A stretch of 64,000 nt of DNA, from positions 868,001 through 932,000 of the forward strand of contig NZ_JQNL01000001.1 in NCBI RefSeq assembly GCF_000745235.1, written 5' to 3'. The position numbers and the translations under genes were made by a program. This DNA comes from Luteibacter mycovicinus. Its GTDB lineage: Bacteria > Pseudomonadota > Gammaproteobacteria > Xanthomonadales > Rhodanobacteraceae. Positions 26,291 through 35,283 of this stretch are shown in pieces. Each line of letters opens with the position of its first letter. The stretch's first letter is position 1. A model generated the notes under the pieces. The model saw nothing but the letters and a program-made list of their open reading frames with translations, made no database searches and had not been told where the DNA came from.

Positions 26291-27715
26291 ATGCACACGA
26301 TCGACCACATTTATATCGATGGCGCGTTTGTCACTCCCCACGGTGAGGAACGTTTCGACCTGTTCAATCCGGCGACCGAGGAAGTCATCGGGACGGTACG
26401 TCTGGCCGATGCCGAAGACGCCCGGCAGGCCATTGCGGCGGCGAAGCGGGCTTTCCCCGCGTTCTCGCGGACGACGATCGAGGAGCGCATCGCCCTGCTT
26501 CAGCGCATGCATGACGCGATCGTGGCGCGGGAGGACGACCTCTTCGCCGCGATCGTCGAGGAGTACGGCGCACCCGTATCGCGCGGACGCTGGATGACCG
26601 GGCACGCGTCCGGCGTCTTTCTGGACGTCATTGCGACGCTCCGGGAGTATGACTTCGAACCGCGCATGGGCAGCGCCACCGTGCGCATGCAGCCTGTCGG
26701 TGTGGCGGGATTGATCACGCCCTGGAACAGCAATGCGGGTTTCATCTGCGGCAAGCTGGCGTCGGCGCTCGCCGCAGGTTGCACCGCCGTCATCAAACCC
26801 AGCGAGATGAGCGCGCTGCAGACACGCATCGTCACCGAAGCGCTGCATGAAGCCGGCGCGCCAGCGGGCGTGTTCAACATCGTCACGGGACGCGGCGACA
26901 CGGTCGGCGCCGAGATCGTCGGCAGCCCGGATATCGCCAAGGTGTCGTTCACCGGTTCGACCGCCGTCGGCAAAGGCATCGTCCGGGCGGCGGCGGATAC
27001 GCTGAAGCGCGTCACGCTGGAACTCGGTGGCAAGTCGCCGTCGATCGTCCTCGACGACGCGGACTTCGCGGTCGCGTTGCCGCTCGCCGTCATGGCGGGT
27101 TTCAACAACAGTGGGCAGGCGTGTATCGCTGGTACACGTCTGCTGGTGCCCCGGGCGCGTCTTGCCGAGTTTGAAGCAATGGTCGTAGCGGCAATCGACG
27201 ATATCGTGTCAGGCGATCCGTCCGATCCGGCCACGACGGTCGGACCCATGGTCAGCCGCAAGCAGTGGGATCGTGTGCAAGGCTATATACGCCGCGGTAT
27301 CGACGACGGTGCGCGCCTGATCGCCGGCGGTGAGGGACGGCCGGACGGCTACGAGCGTGGCTGGCTGGTGAAACCGACCGTGTTCGCCGATGTCCGCAAC
27401 GACATGGCCATTGCCCGCGAGGAGATCTTCGGACCGGTGCTCTCGATCATCGCGTATGACGGCGACGAGGATGCAATCGCCATCGCCAATGACACGCCGT
27501 ATGGATTGCAGGCATACGTCTTCTCCGCGGATGAGGCACGCGCACGCCGCGTCGCGGAACGCGTCGACGCGGGTCGTGTCGCGATCAATTCGCTGAAGCA
27601 CGATCCGAAGGCGCCGTTCGGTGGGTTCAAGCAATCGGGCTGGGGACGGGAGTACGGCGTGCTCGGACTGGAGGCCTATCTGGAGCCGAAGGCTCTGTTG
27701 GGATTGTCGGGCTAA
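26291..27715 (+). CDS. aldehyde dehydrogenase, NAD(P)+-dependent
   Basis: A 474-aa aldehyde dehydrogenase that oxidises an aldehyde to its acid in the cytosol. The general base Glu244 lies in LELGGKSPSIV and nucleophile Cys278 in NNSGQACIAGTR. The N-terminal ITPWNSN and cofactor segment FTGSTAVGKGI are intact. The divergent LysR gene and the inverted repeat between them suggest induction by the substrate or a related compound. The substrate is not evident; the PWNSN variant resembles general-purpose aldehyde dehydrogenases. Confidence 0.88.
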   Translation: MHTIDHIYIDGAFVTPHGEERFDLFNPATEEVIGTVRLADAEDARQAIAAAKRAFPAFSRTTIEERIALLQRMHDAIVAREDDLFAAIVEEYGAPVSRGRWMTGHASGVFLDVIATLREYDFEPRMGSATVRMQPVGVAGLITPWNSNAGFICGKLASALAAGCTAVIKPSEMSALQTRIVTEALHEAGAPAGVFNIVTGRGDTVGAEIVGSPDIAKVSFTGSTAVGKGIVRAAADTLKRVTLELGGKSPSIVLDDADFAVALPLAVMAGFNNSGQACIAGTRLLVPRARLAEFEAMVVAAIDDIVSGDPSDPATTVGPMVSRKQWDRVQGYIRRGIDDGARLIAGGEGRPDGYERGWLVKPTVFADVRNDMAIAREEIFGPVLSIIAYDGDEDAIAIANDTPYGLQAYVFSADEARARRVAERVDAGRVAINSLKHDPKAPFGGFKQSGWGREYGVLGLEAYLEPKALLGLSG

Positions 27716-27803
27716 AGCCCTTTTCCCCGATATCGACGGCGATAAGCGGAACTCGCCGGGCTCTGCTACTTTCACCCCGTTAGCAATCACTGACGGGGAA
27801 CCC

Positions 27804-28724
27804 ATGCTCGCTCGCACCTGCCTCGCGCTCGCCCTCACCATCGCCCTGCCCGCGATGGCTGCCGATGAGGCCAAGAAGGCCCATACCCCCACGCCGAAGG
27901 AGCTCCTGGCGAAGTCCACCCCGGCGGAATGGCGCACGCCCGACCCCGAGAATCTGGTCTACATGGACCTGCCGCAGGGCCGCGTGGTCATCGAACTGGC
28001 CCAGGACTGGTCGCCGCTGCATGCCGGGAACATCCGCACGCTGATTCGCGAACACTATTTCGACGGCACCCAGGTGATCCGCGTTCAGGACAACTTCGTT
28101 ACCCAGTGGGGCGATCCCGACGGCGACGACAAGAAGAAGGCCAAATCGCTCGGTACGGCGAAGGAAACCCTGTCACCCGAGTTCACCCGCAAGGACGGCA
28201 AGGCGTTTCCGTTTACGAAACTTCCCGATGGCGATGTCTACGCACCGGAAGTCGGTTTCTCCGAAGGCTTCCCGGTCGCACGCGACAAGGGCGAGGCCTG
28301 GATCACCCATTGCTACGGGACCGTGGGCGTTGCACGCGACGTCGGCGCCGAGACGGGTAACGGCAGCTCGCTCTACGCGATCATCGGCCAGGCCCCGCGC
28401 AACCTCGACCGCAACCTCGCGGTAGCGGGCAAAGTCATCAAGGGAATGGATCTGCTGGCCGCCTACCCGCGTGGCGGCGAGCCGATGGGCTTCTACGACA
28501 AGCCCGGGCAGCGCGTGACGATCAAGAGCGTTCGCCTCGCGGCGGACGTTCCCGAAGCCGAGCGCACGCCGATCCAGGTGCTCCGCACCGACAGCAAGAC
28601 GTTCTCGGCGGTGATCGAGGCCAAGCGCAATCGTAAGGACGATTTCTACACGCGCCCGGCGGGGAAGATCGACCTCTGCAATATCAGCGTGCCGGTGCGG
28701 GATCCGACGCAGAAGGCGCCTTGA
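27804..28724 (+). CDS. secreted cyclophilin-type peptidyl-prolyl isomerase
   Basis: A 306-aa protein with a signal peptide (MLARTCLALALTIALPAMAA) followed by a divergent cyclophilin domain. Recognisable blocks are MDLPQGRVVIELAQDWSPLHAGNI, YFDGTQVIRVQDNFVTQWGDP and the GNGSSLYAIIGQAPRNLDRN segment. It should catalyse prolyl isomerisation in the periplasm. It carries insertions relative to the 165-190 aa standard domain. ATG 27804 with GACGGGGA upstream was chosen; the longer frame overlaps the preceding gene. No operon partner is seen. Confidence 0.82.
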   Translation: MLARTCLALALTIALPAMAADEAKKAHTPTPKELLAKSTPAEWRTPDPENLVYMDLPQGRVVIELAQDWSPLHAGNIRTLIREHYFDGTQVIRVQDNFVTQWGDPDGDDKKKAKSLGTAKETLSPEFTRKDGKAFPFTKLPDGDVYAPEVGFSEGFPVARDKGEAWITHCYGTVGVARDVGAETGNGSSLYAIIGQAPRNLDRNLAVAGKVIKGMDLLAAYPRGGEPMGFYDKPGQRVTIKSVRLAADVPEAERTPIQVLRTDSKTFSAVIEAKRNRKDDFYTRPAGKIDLCNISVPVRDPTQKAP

Positions 28725-28750
28725 CCGATCGGCAGGTCTGATCGAGGGGC

Positions 28751-28820
28751 ATCGCCGACAGGATTGGCTCCCACTCGAGCAGGCAGGGCTGGCTCGGGTA
28801 GGAGCCAGCCTGCTGGCGAT
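28751..28820. repeat. paired REP elements (BIME-like)
   Basis: The arm at 28751-28774 (ATCGCCGACAGG…GGCTCCCAC) is the near reverse complement of 28798-28820 (GTAGGAGCC…CTGGCGAT), with one indel and a few changes. The GTAGGAGC…GGCGAT consensus is that of extragenic palindromic REP elements known from pseudomonads and related bacteria. It lies between the convergent cyclophilin and DUF3014 genes, as such elements usually do. Confidence 0.75.
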
Positions 28821-28830
28821 TCAACCCGCC

Positions 28831-29700
28831 TCAGTCCTGAGCGGCCGAATCCCTCGCCTCGTCCTTCTGACTCACCACTTCAGCCCGCAACGCCCGCAGC
28901 TTAGCCTTCAACTTCGCCTCATTCTCCGGACCGACGCGAATCATGAACTTCTGCCCGACCGACAGCTGCTCCAGCGCGGGATTGGCGTAGACATACCCCA
29001 CCTTCTCCGGAAGCAGCTGCTGATTGCCCTTCGGCTCCGGCGCGGCCAGCAGGTGATCGATCACCTCGACGAGGCGATCGTTGAAATAACCGCCCGTACC
29101 AAGGTCGCGATACGCCTGCTGGAATAACGGGTAGTTGTGCTTGTACCAGGCGGCCGCGGCCTTCGGACTTACACGATCGGCGACATACATGTAGGTCGCA
29201 TAGCGATCCGCATTCTTTTTCGACGCGACGAAATTGCCGTCGTCGGAAACGACCTGAAACCGGCCTGTCGGCGTACGCAAGGGAAGGACGTTCATACCGA
29301 CAGTCTGCTTCGGTAACGCATCGATGGTGGAAACCATCCGCGACACGATCGCATCCGACTTCAGCAGCGACTTCAACGCTTCGTCGCCGGTGAGCGCGAG
29401 CAACCCGGCCAGCACCTCGTCGTCGCTCTGATCGAGCGCGGGAAGCGCGGAAGTCGAACCACGGGCGGGATCGATCGGATGCTCCGGCAGCGCGGCGTCG
29501 TGCACGGACGTAGCGGGAGCGGATGCCGTCGAGGACGCGGAGGCGAAAGGTGGCGCGGTGACGGCATCGCGCGCCTGCTTCTCGCGCCAGACGAAAATAC
29601 CCGCTACCACGAGGATCGCCACGATCAACAAACCTGCGACCCACTTCGAACCCGACGACTGACTGCTCAACGTAACGCTCCCACGAAAAAACGTCTCCAT
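28831..29700 (-). CDS. DUF3014 domain-containing membrane-anchored protein
   Basis: A 289-aa protein with one N-terminal transmembrane helix (WVAGLLIVAILVVAGIFVW), an Ala/Ser/Pro linker, and a periplasmic DUF3014 domain. The blocks LPALDQSDDEVLAGLLALTG, DALPKQTVGMNVLPLRTP and YVYANPALEQLSVGQKFMIRVG match the family. The C-terminus is charged and likely coiled (ENEAKLKAKLRALRAEVV). The function is unknown. A start at an in-frame GTG ten codons downstream (VTLSSQSS) is possible. Confidence 0.75.
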   Translation of the reverse strand: METFFRGSVTLSSQSSGSKWVAGLLIVAILVVAGIFVWREKQARDAVTAPPFASASSTASAPATSVHDAALPEHPIDPARGSTSALPALDQSDDEVLAGLLALTGDEALKSLLKSDAIVSRMVSTIDALPKQTVGMNVLPLRTPTGRFQVVSDDGNFVASKKNADRYATYMYVADRVSPKAAAAWYKHNYPLFQQAYRDLGTGGYFNDRLVEVIDHLLAAPEPKGNQQLLPEKVGYVYANPALEQLSVGQKFMIRVGPENEAKLKAKLRALRAEVVSQKDEARDSAAQD

Positions 29701-29891
29701 GGGACTACGAACGGTGCGGTTGGTTCAAGCCTCGAACCGGAATGGCGGCGATCGTCGGCGATCCGGCCATCATGAACCCGACGGCGGCCTTGTGGGAAGC
29801 CCCATCCGACACCTAGTCTGGCCCTGCCGGGCATCCCCCTATGGCCCGGCACCAGGGCACACCCACATCGATAACGTTTGGAGGAAGAACC

Positions 29892-30299
29892 ATGGCTTTC
29901 TCTGCAAGGAACGACGCCGCCCCGATTTCGGGCATCAATGTCACCCCGCTCGTCGACGTGCTTCTCGTACTGCTGATCATTTTCATGATCTCCGCGCCAG
30001 TGGTCGCGCATAAGGCACGGGTCGACCTCCCCGCTCCCGGGTCATCGACGGACGTCGAGCCCGACCCGGCACGCGTCGCGATCGACGCCGACGGTTCGAT
30101 TTTCTGGAACGGGACCCTCGTCACCGATGCGGCACTCGAAAGGCAGATCGATATCGCCGCCGCCTCGGCGCAGCCGCCCCGCCTTGTCATCGCCGCGGCC
30201 GACAACGCAAGCTACGAGGACGTCACCAAGGTACTGACGGAAGCAAAAGTTCGTGGTCTTACGAAGATCGACTTCGGAAGCCGCCAGGCGACGGACTAG
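29892..30299 (+). CDS. ExbD/TolR-family biopolymer transport protein
   Basis: A 135-aa protein with a short cytoplasmic N-terminus, one transmembrane helix (VDVLLVLLIIFMISAPVV) carrying the conserved Asp of PLVDVLL, and a periplasmic domain ending in AKVRGLTKIDFG. ExbD proteins pair with ExbB to turn proton motive force into work on TonB. GGAGGAAG precedes ATG 29892. No exbB or tonB gene is adjacent, which is unusual; the partner must be encoded elsewhere. Its stop overlaps the convergent esterase gene by four bases. Confidence 0.85.
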   Translation: MAFSARNDAAPISGINVTPLVDVLLVLLIIFMISAPVVAHKARVDLPAPGSSTDVEPDPARVAIDADGSIFWNGTLVTDAALERQIDIAAASAQPPRLVIAAADNASYEDVTKVLTEAKVRGLTKIDFGSRQATD

Positions 30300-31105
30300 T
30301 TATCCATCGGCGGATACGCCCAGCGCAACGCCTGCGCCTCCGACTCGCGGTAGATCGTATCGTGATGCGCTGAAGGACGAGGCACGTATTCGATCGTCGC
30401 CGCGCGCCTGGGCAAGCTGGAACGCAACGTCCTGACAAGCTGCTCCACACCGGGAGCGATGTTTTCCTCGTCGGCTGACGTCAGGTAGATGCGGTGGGGC
30501 GATGGATCGCCCTCCGCCATGGCCACCGGCAGATCACGAATCAAGGCACCCGCGTTCCACCATACACTGGGGCTGATGGCGATCACCGTGTCGAACAGCT
30601 TCGGCTCCCGCTGAAGCGACTCCAGCGCGAAAAGTCCGGCCAGCGATTCACCGATGACACCTCTGTGGCCGTCGACCCGATATCGCTTGCCGACTTCGGA
30701 CACCAGCTTCGTCGCGATGAAGGCTCGAAAGCCGGCCGATCCACCCACGCGGGGTGCGATCCGCCTGTCCGACGCGACCAAGGTCGGTCCGGTCATGTCG
30801 CGGCGACGTTCGGTGTTTTCGATGCCGACAAGAATCAGCGGCTGGATCTCGCCCTTGCGGATACCCTCGTCGAGCGCCCTGGCCACGTGCGGAAAATCTT
30901 CTTCCAGGCCGCCATCGGGCATGTAGAGGACCGGGTAGCGGGCTTTCGAGGCAGCATAGCCCGGCGGTGTGTAGACGTTGATGTGCCGCGTTTCGGCGGC
31001 AGTTACCCCGGGCATGGTGAAGCTGTCGTGCGGAGGGACATCGTCCGCCGCGCGCGCCTGGAAGGCGAGTACGACCAGACTGAGAAAGAAGAGGATCCGA
31101 CGCAT
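30296..31105 (-). CDS. secreted alpha/beta-hydrolase esterase (Fes/IroE-like)
   Basis: A 269-aa protein with a signal peptide (MRRILFFLSLVVLAFQARAA). The putative-esterase fold shows INVYTPPGYAASKARYPVLYMPDGG, the nucleophile motif GESLAGLFALESL and SPSVWW; the C-terminal HHDTIY supplies the catalytic His. The family contains ferric-enterobactin esterases and related periplasmic hydrolases that act on sugar or siderophore esters. CAGGGAG precedes the ATG. The substrate is not determinable from the sequence. Confidence 0.75.
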   Translation of the reverse strand: MRRILFFLSLVVLAFQARAADDVPPHDSFTMPGVTAAETRHINVYTPPGYAASKARYPVLYMPDGGLEEDFPHVARALDEGIRKGEIQPLILVGIENTERRRDMTGPTLVASDRRIAPRVGGSAGFRAFIATKLVSEVGKRYRVDGHRGVIGESLAGLFALESLQREPKLFDTVIAISPSVWWNAGALIRDLPVAMAEGDPSPHRIYLTSADEENIAPGVEQLVRTLRSSLPRRAATIEYVPRPSAHHDTIYRESEAQALRWAYPPMDN

Positions 31106-31152
31106 GAAAAGCTCCCTGGGAGAACCCGGAGCTTAACCGCAGAGCGGCTCTG

Positions 31153-31178
31153 GTGGGAGCCGATCCGGTTGGCGATGG
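31153..31178. repeat. single REP-like element
   Basis: GTGGGAGCC…TTGGCGATGG matches the right arm of the paired REP element at 28798-28820. It lies between the esterase and icmF genes. Confidence 0.55.
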
Positions 31179-31186
31179 GTGCCGCC

Positions 31187-34100
31187 TTACATATTCCGCC
31201 GATACTCGCCGCCCACGTCGTACAACGCGTGGCTGATCTGGCCAAGGGAGTTGTTCTTCACCGCGTCCATCAACTGTTCGAAGACGTTACGGCGATCGCG
31301 GGCGGTCTTCTGCAAGGTGGTCAGGCTGTCCGGGGCCAGGCCGTTGCGGGCCTTGCCGTAGAGCAGCACGTTGTCGATCTGCTGGCCCTTTTCTTCTTCC
31401 GTCGAGCGGATGAGTTCAATCTCCGTGGCGATCTCGCCGCCGTGATCCCGGGGCAGAAAGGTGTTGACGCCGATGAGGGGAAGCGAGCCGTCGTGCTTCT
31501 TGTGCTCGTAGTACATGGATTCTTCCTGAATCTTCCCGCGCTGGTACATCGTATCCATCGCGCCAAGCACGCCGCCGCGTTCGCTGATCGCCTCGAACTC
31601 CTTGTACACGGCCTCTTCCACCAGATCGGTGAGCTCGTCCACGACGTAGCTGCCCTGCCACGGATTCTCGTTGAAGTTGAGGCCGAGCTCGCGGTTGATG
31701 ATCAGCTGGATGGCGACCGCCCGACGAACGCTCTCTTCCGTCGGTGTGGTGATCGCCTCGTCGTACGCATTGGTATGCAGGCTGTTGCAGTTGTCGAACA
31801 GCGCATACAGCGCCTGCAAAGTCGTGCGAATGTCGTTGAACTGGATTTCCTGCGCGTGCAGCGAACGCCCCGACGTCTGAATGTGATACTTCAGCATCTG
31901 GCTGCGCGCACTGGCACCGTAACGCTCGCGCATCGCGCGGGCCCAGATGCGACGGGCGACGCGGCCGATCACCGTGTATTCCGGGTCCATGCCGTTGGAG
32001 AAGAAAAACGACAGGTTCGGCGCGAAGTCATCGATCTTCATGCCACGGGCGAGGTAGTACTCGACGATGGTGAAGCCGTTGGACAGCGTGAAGGCGAGCT
32101 GGCTGATCGGGTTCGCACCCGCTTCCGCGATGTGGTACCCGGAGATCGACACCGAGTAGAAATTGCGCACCTTGTGATCGACGAAGTACTGCTGAATATC
32201 GCCCATCATGCGCAGGGCGAACTCCGTGCTGAAGATGCAGGTGTTCTGGGCCTGGTCCTCCTTGAGGATGTCCGCCTGCACGGTGCCGCGCACGTTGGCC
32301 AGGGTCCAGGCCTTGATCCGCGCGTAGGTCTCGGCATCGACCACTTCTTCGCCGGACACGCCAAGCAGGCCGAGACCGAGGCCGTCGTTACCCTGGGGCA
32401 GCTCGCCGTGGTACCGCGGCCGGTCGCCGCCCGGGTACAGCCGGGCGATGTGCGCGTTGGCGGCCTCCCAGCGGGAGACGTCCTCGTTGAGGTACTTCTC
32501 GATGTTCTGGTCGATCGCCGTGTTCATGAACATGGCGAGGATGATCGGGGCCGGACCGTTGATCGTCATCGACACCGACGTCGAGGGCGCGGACAGGTCG
32601 AAGCCGGAATAAAGCTTCTTCATGTCGTCGAGCGTGGCGATGGAGACGCCGGAATTGCCGATCTTGCCGTAGATATCGGGACGCGGCGCGGGATCTTCAC
32701 CATACAGCGTCACCGAGTCGAAGGCGGTCGAAAGACGCGCGGCCGCGCCACCCAGTGAGAGGTAGTGGAAGCGACGATTGGTGCGCTCCGGCGTACCCTC
32801 GCCCGCGAACATGCGGGTCGGATCCTCGCCGGCGCGCCGGTATGGGAACACGCCCCCCGTGTACGGATAGTGCCCCGGCAGGTTCTCGCGCATGAGGAAC
32901 GAAAGCAGCTCGCCCCAGTCTTTCGTCTTCGGCAGAGAGACCTTCGGAATCTTCTGGTGGCTGAGCGACTCGCGGTAGTTCTCGACGCGAATGACCTTGT
33001 CGCGCACCTGGTATTCGTTGAACTCCGCGGTGACGGCTTCGAAGCGCGAAGGCCACTCGCGCAGCAGGTGGATCGCTTCGCTGGTGAGCTCGCGCACGGC
33101 CTCGTTGTAGCGCTGACGCAGGGTGGCCAGCGAACGGTCGCCGTCGACCGCGAGCAAGGCATGGTCGTAAAGATCGAACGCACGCGGCAGGGCGTCGTCG
33201 CCGATATCCTTCAGCGATTCGTAGTAGTGCTGCGCTTTGCTGGCCGCCTCGGCCTGCTTCGCGATGCCGCCGTTGACGCCTCTCCCCTGCTCCGCGATCT
33301 CCGCCAGATAACGCACTCGATTGCCCGGAATCAGCACCGTGGCACGCGGTTCGCGCAATGTCGTGTCGACATCGGGCGTCCAGACCGCGTCGGGCAACGA
33401 GAGCTTCTCGCGCAGCAGACGGCACAGGTTGTCGAACATCCAGGTGACGCCCGGATCGTTGAACTGGCTGGCGATGGTCGGGTAGACCGGCACTTTCTCG
33501 TCGGCCATCTGGAACGCGGTGCGGTTGCGCTTCCACTGCTTGCGCACGTCGCGCAGGGCGTCCTCGGCACCGCGCTTGTCGTATTTGTTGAGCACGACCA
33601 GTTCGGCGAAGTCCAGCATGTCGATCTTCTCGAGCTGGCTGGCGGCGCCGTATTCGCTGGTCATCACGTAGACCGGGAAATCGACGAGGTCGACGATCTC
33701 GGAGTCGCTCTGGCCGATACCCGCCGTTTCGACGATCACCAGGTCGTAAGCCTGGGCCTTGAGAAAATCGATGCAGTCGTGCAGCACGATCGAGGTGGCG
33801 GCGTGCTGGCGACGCGTGGCCATCGAGCGCATATACACGCGCGGGCTGCGCAGCGAGTTCATGCGGATGCGGTCGCCGAGTAACGCGCCGCCGCTGCGGC
33901 GACGGGTCGGATCGACCGCGAGCACGGCGATCCGCATCTGCGGAAACGCGTGCAGGAACCGCAGCAACAGTTCGTCCACCACGGACGACTTACCCGCGCC
34001 GCCCGTACCGGTCAGGCCAAGCACCGGGGTCTTGTTACCCGCCAGCTGCCATTCCTTGCGCAGGCGGGCGAGTTCGGCTTCGGGAAGCGAATCTTCTTCG

Positions 34101-34639
34101 ATGGCCGAAAGCATCGCGCCGATGGAAATCTCGTTCTCGACGGCAACGTCGGCCGGCGCCGCTTCGACGCGCGACTGAACGGCGCTGCGAGTTCGCGCCA
34201 TCACGTCCTCGATCATCTCGGTGAGACCGAGCTTCATACCGTCGTTCGGGTGATAGATGCGCTCGACGCCGTAATCCTGCAGCTCGCGAATCTCTTCCGG
34301 CGTGATCGTCCCGCCACCGCCGCCGAACACGCGTACATGACCCGCGCCACGCTCGCGCAGCATGTCGACCATGTATTTGAAATACTCGACGTGCCCGCCC
34401 TGGTAGGAGGACAGCGCGATGGCATCCGCGTCTTCCTGGAGAGCGGCCCGCACGACGTCTTCCACCGAGCGGTTGTGGCCGAGATGAATCACCTCGGCGC
34501 CCTGGCTCTGGATGATCCGGCGCATGATGTTGATCGCCGCGTCATGGCCGTCGAACAGGCTGGCCGCCGTGACGAAGCGCAGCGGCGTGGCCTCCGCGTC
34601 GGTGTGGCTGGCGGGGATGTGCTTGGGCTGCGAGCTCAT
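31187..34639 (-). CDS. icmF: fused isobutyryl-CoA mutase (IcmF)
   Basis: A 1150-aa adenosylcobalamin enzyme that interconverts isobutyryl-CoA and n-butyryl-CoA (some members also isovaleryl/pivalyl-CoA). Residues about 18-150 are the B12-binding domain with FDGHDAAIN, His32 being the lower axial ligand. Next is a MeaB-like G-protein chaperone with P-loop GTGGAGKS (211-218). The mutase large domain fills the C-terminal half. This B12 domain-GTPase-mutase order defines IcmF and excludes methylmalonyl-CoA mutase. The sequence CCCGGAG precedes the ATG. Leucine dehydrogenase and liu genes nearby fit branched-chain acyl-CoA metabolism. Confidence 0.92.
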   Translation of the reverse strand: MSSQPKHIPASHTDAEATPLRFVTAASLFDGHDAAINIMRRIIQSQGAEVIHLGHNRSVEDVVRAALQEDADAIALSSYQGGHVEYFKYMVDMLRERGAGHVRVFGGGGGTITPEEIRELQDYGVERIYHPNDGMKLGLTEMIEDVMARTRSAVQSRVEAAPADVAVENEISIGAMLSAIEEDSLPEAELARLRKEWQLAGNKTPVLGLTGTGGAGKSSVVDELLLRFLHAFPQMRIAVLAVDPTRRRSGGALLGDRIRMNSLRSPRVYMRSMATRRQHAATSIVLHDCIDFLKAQAYDLVIVETAGIGQSDSEIVDLVDFPVYVMTSEYGAASQLEKIDMLDFAELVVLNKYDKRGAEDALRDVRKQWKRNRTAFQMADEKVPVYPTIASQFNDPGVTWMFDNLCRLLREKLSLPDAVWTPDVDTTLREPRATVLIPGNRVRYLAEIAEQGRGVNGGIAKQAEAASKAQHYYESLKDIGDDALPRAFDLYDHALLAVDGDRSLATLRQRYNEAVRELTSEAIHLLREWPSRFEAVTAEFNEYQVRDKVIRVENYRESLSHQKIPKVSLPKTKDWGELLSFLMRENLPGHYPYTGGVFPYRRAGEDPTRMFAGEGTPERTNRRFHYLSLGGAAARLSTAFDSVTLYGEDPAPRPDIYGKIGNSGVSIATLDDMKKLYSGFDLSAPSTSVSMTINGPAPIILAMFMNTAIDQNIEKYLNEDVSRWEAANAHIARLYPGGDRPRYHGELPQGNDGLGLGLLGVSGEEVVDAETYARIKAWTLANVRGTVQADILKEDQAQNTCIFSTEFALRMMGDIQQYFVDHKVRNFYSVSISGYHIAEAGANPISQLAFTLSNGFTIVEYYLARGMKIDDFAPNLSFFFSNGMDPEYTVIGRVARRIWARAMRERYGASARSQMLKYHIQTSGRSLHAQEIQFNDIRTTLQALYALFDNCNSLHTNAYDEAITTPTEESVRRAVAIQLIINRELGLNFNENPWQGSYVVDELTDLVEEAVYKEFEAISERGGVLGAMDTMYQRGKIQEESMYYEHKKHDGSLPLIGVNTFLPRDHGGEIATEIELIRSTEEEKGQQIDNVLLYGKARNGLAPDSLTTLQKTARDRRNVFEQLMDAVKNNSLGQISHALYDVGGEYRRNM

Positions 34640-34750
34640 GAAAACTCCGGGAAAACGCGACGTCTGGGGAGGGAACCGGTCGATTCTATCCCCGCCCGTG
34701 CCGGGACCTCTGACGCAGTGCAGCGATACGCCGCCGCACTGCGTAACGCC

Positions 34751-35248
34751 TCACGCCGCCCTGAGTCCGACCGAGTATTCGCTCGCCCGGTGCGCGCTGA
34801 TGCCGTGCCGCTGCTCGGCACCCAGCGAATACGTCGCGTCACGCACGAACACCTGGGGGCGTGTCTTCGGTCCCGTGAGCTGCAGCAGCAAGGCCTGCCC
34901 GAGGCTGTCCGGATGCAGACGCACCTCGTTCGCCAGGGTCGCCGACATGGGAGGCTCGGCCGCCTGACCCGGGTCGGTCCAGAGTTTGCCGATCCGGTCG
35001 AAGTCGGAAGAAGCGACTTCGACCCAGACACCGATCTGGTAATTTCCGTTACGTCCGTTAACCGGCAGCGGCAACGTCGCGCGGACGAAAAAACGCTTCG
35101 CATCGATGACACAGAGGTCGTCGTTCTCGAATACGCCCGCGGCTCGCGTAGCGGCATCGAGATCGATCACGGCGTCCGGCCGGCGGTAGCCCAGTTCCAG
35201 TGCCTCTTCGTCGTGCTCCGTTCCACACACCGCACAGGTGGTCGTCAT
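34751..35248 (-). CDS. DUF2199 domain-containing protein
   Basis: A 165-aa soluble protein starting with a Cys pair (TCAVCGTEH) that could bind zinc. The middle DLCVIDAKRFFVRATLPLPV and GNYQIGVWVEV blocks match DUF2199, and HPDSLGQALLLQLT lies near the C-terminus. GAGGAGCGAGCC precedes the ATG. It lies on the same strand as the neighbouring alpha/beta hydrolase with a 35-base gap. The function is unknown. Confidence 0.72.
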   Translation of the reverse strand: MTTTCAVCGTEHDEEALELGYRRPDAVIDLDAATRAAGVFENDDLCVIDAKRFFVRATLPLPVNGRNGNYQIGVWVEVASSDFDRIGKLWTDPGQAAEPPMSATLANEVRLHPDSLGQALLLQLTGPKTRPQVFVRDATYSLGAEQRHGISAHRASEYSVGLRAA

Positions 35249-35283
35249 GGCTCGCTCCTCGAAGGGGGGACTATGTGGCGGGC

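Noticed and set aside
30494..32758. 754-codon plus-strand frame opposite the esterase and icmF genes
   Set aside because: The minus-strand genes are complete known families; this frame has no recognisable motif.
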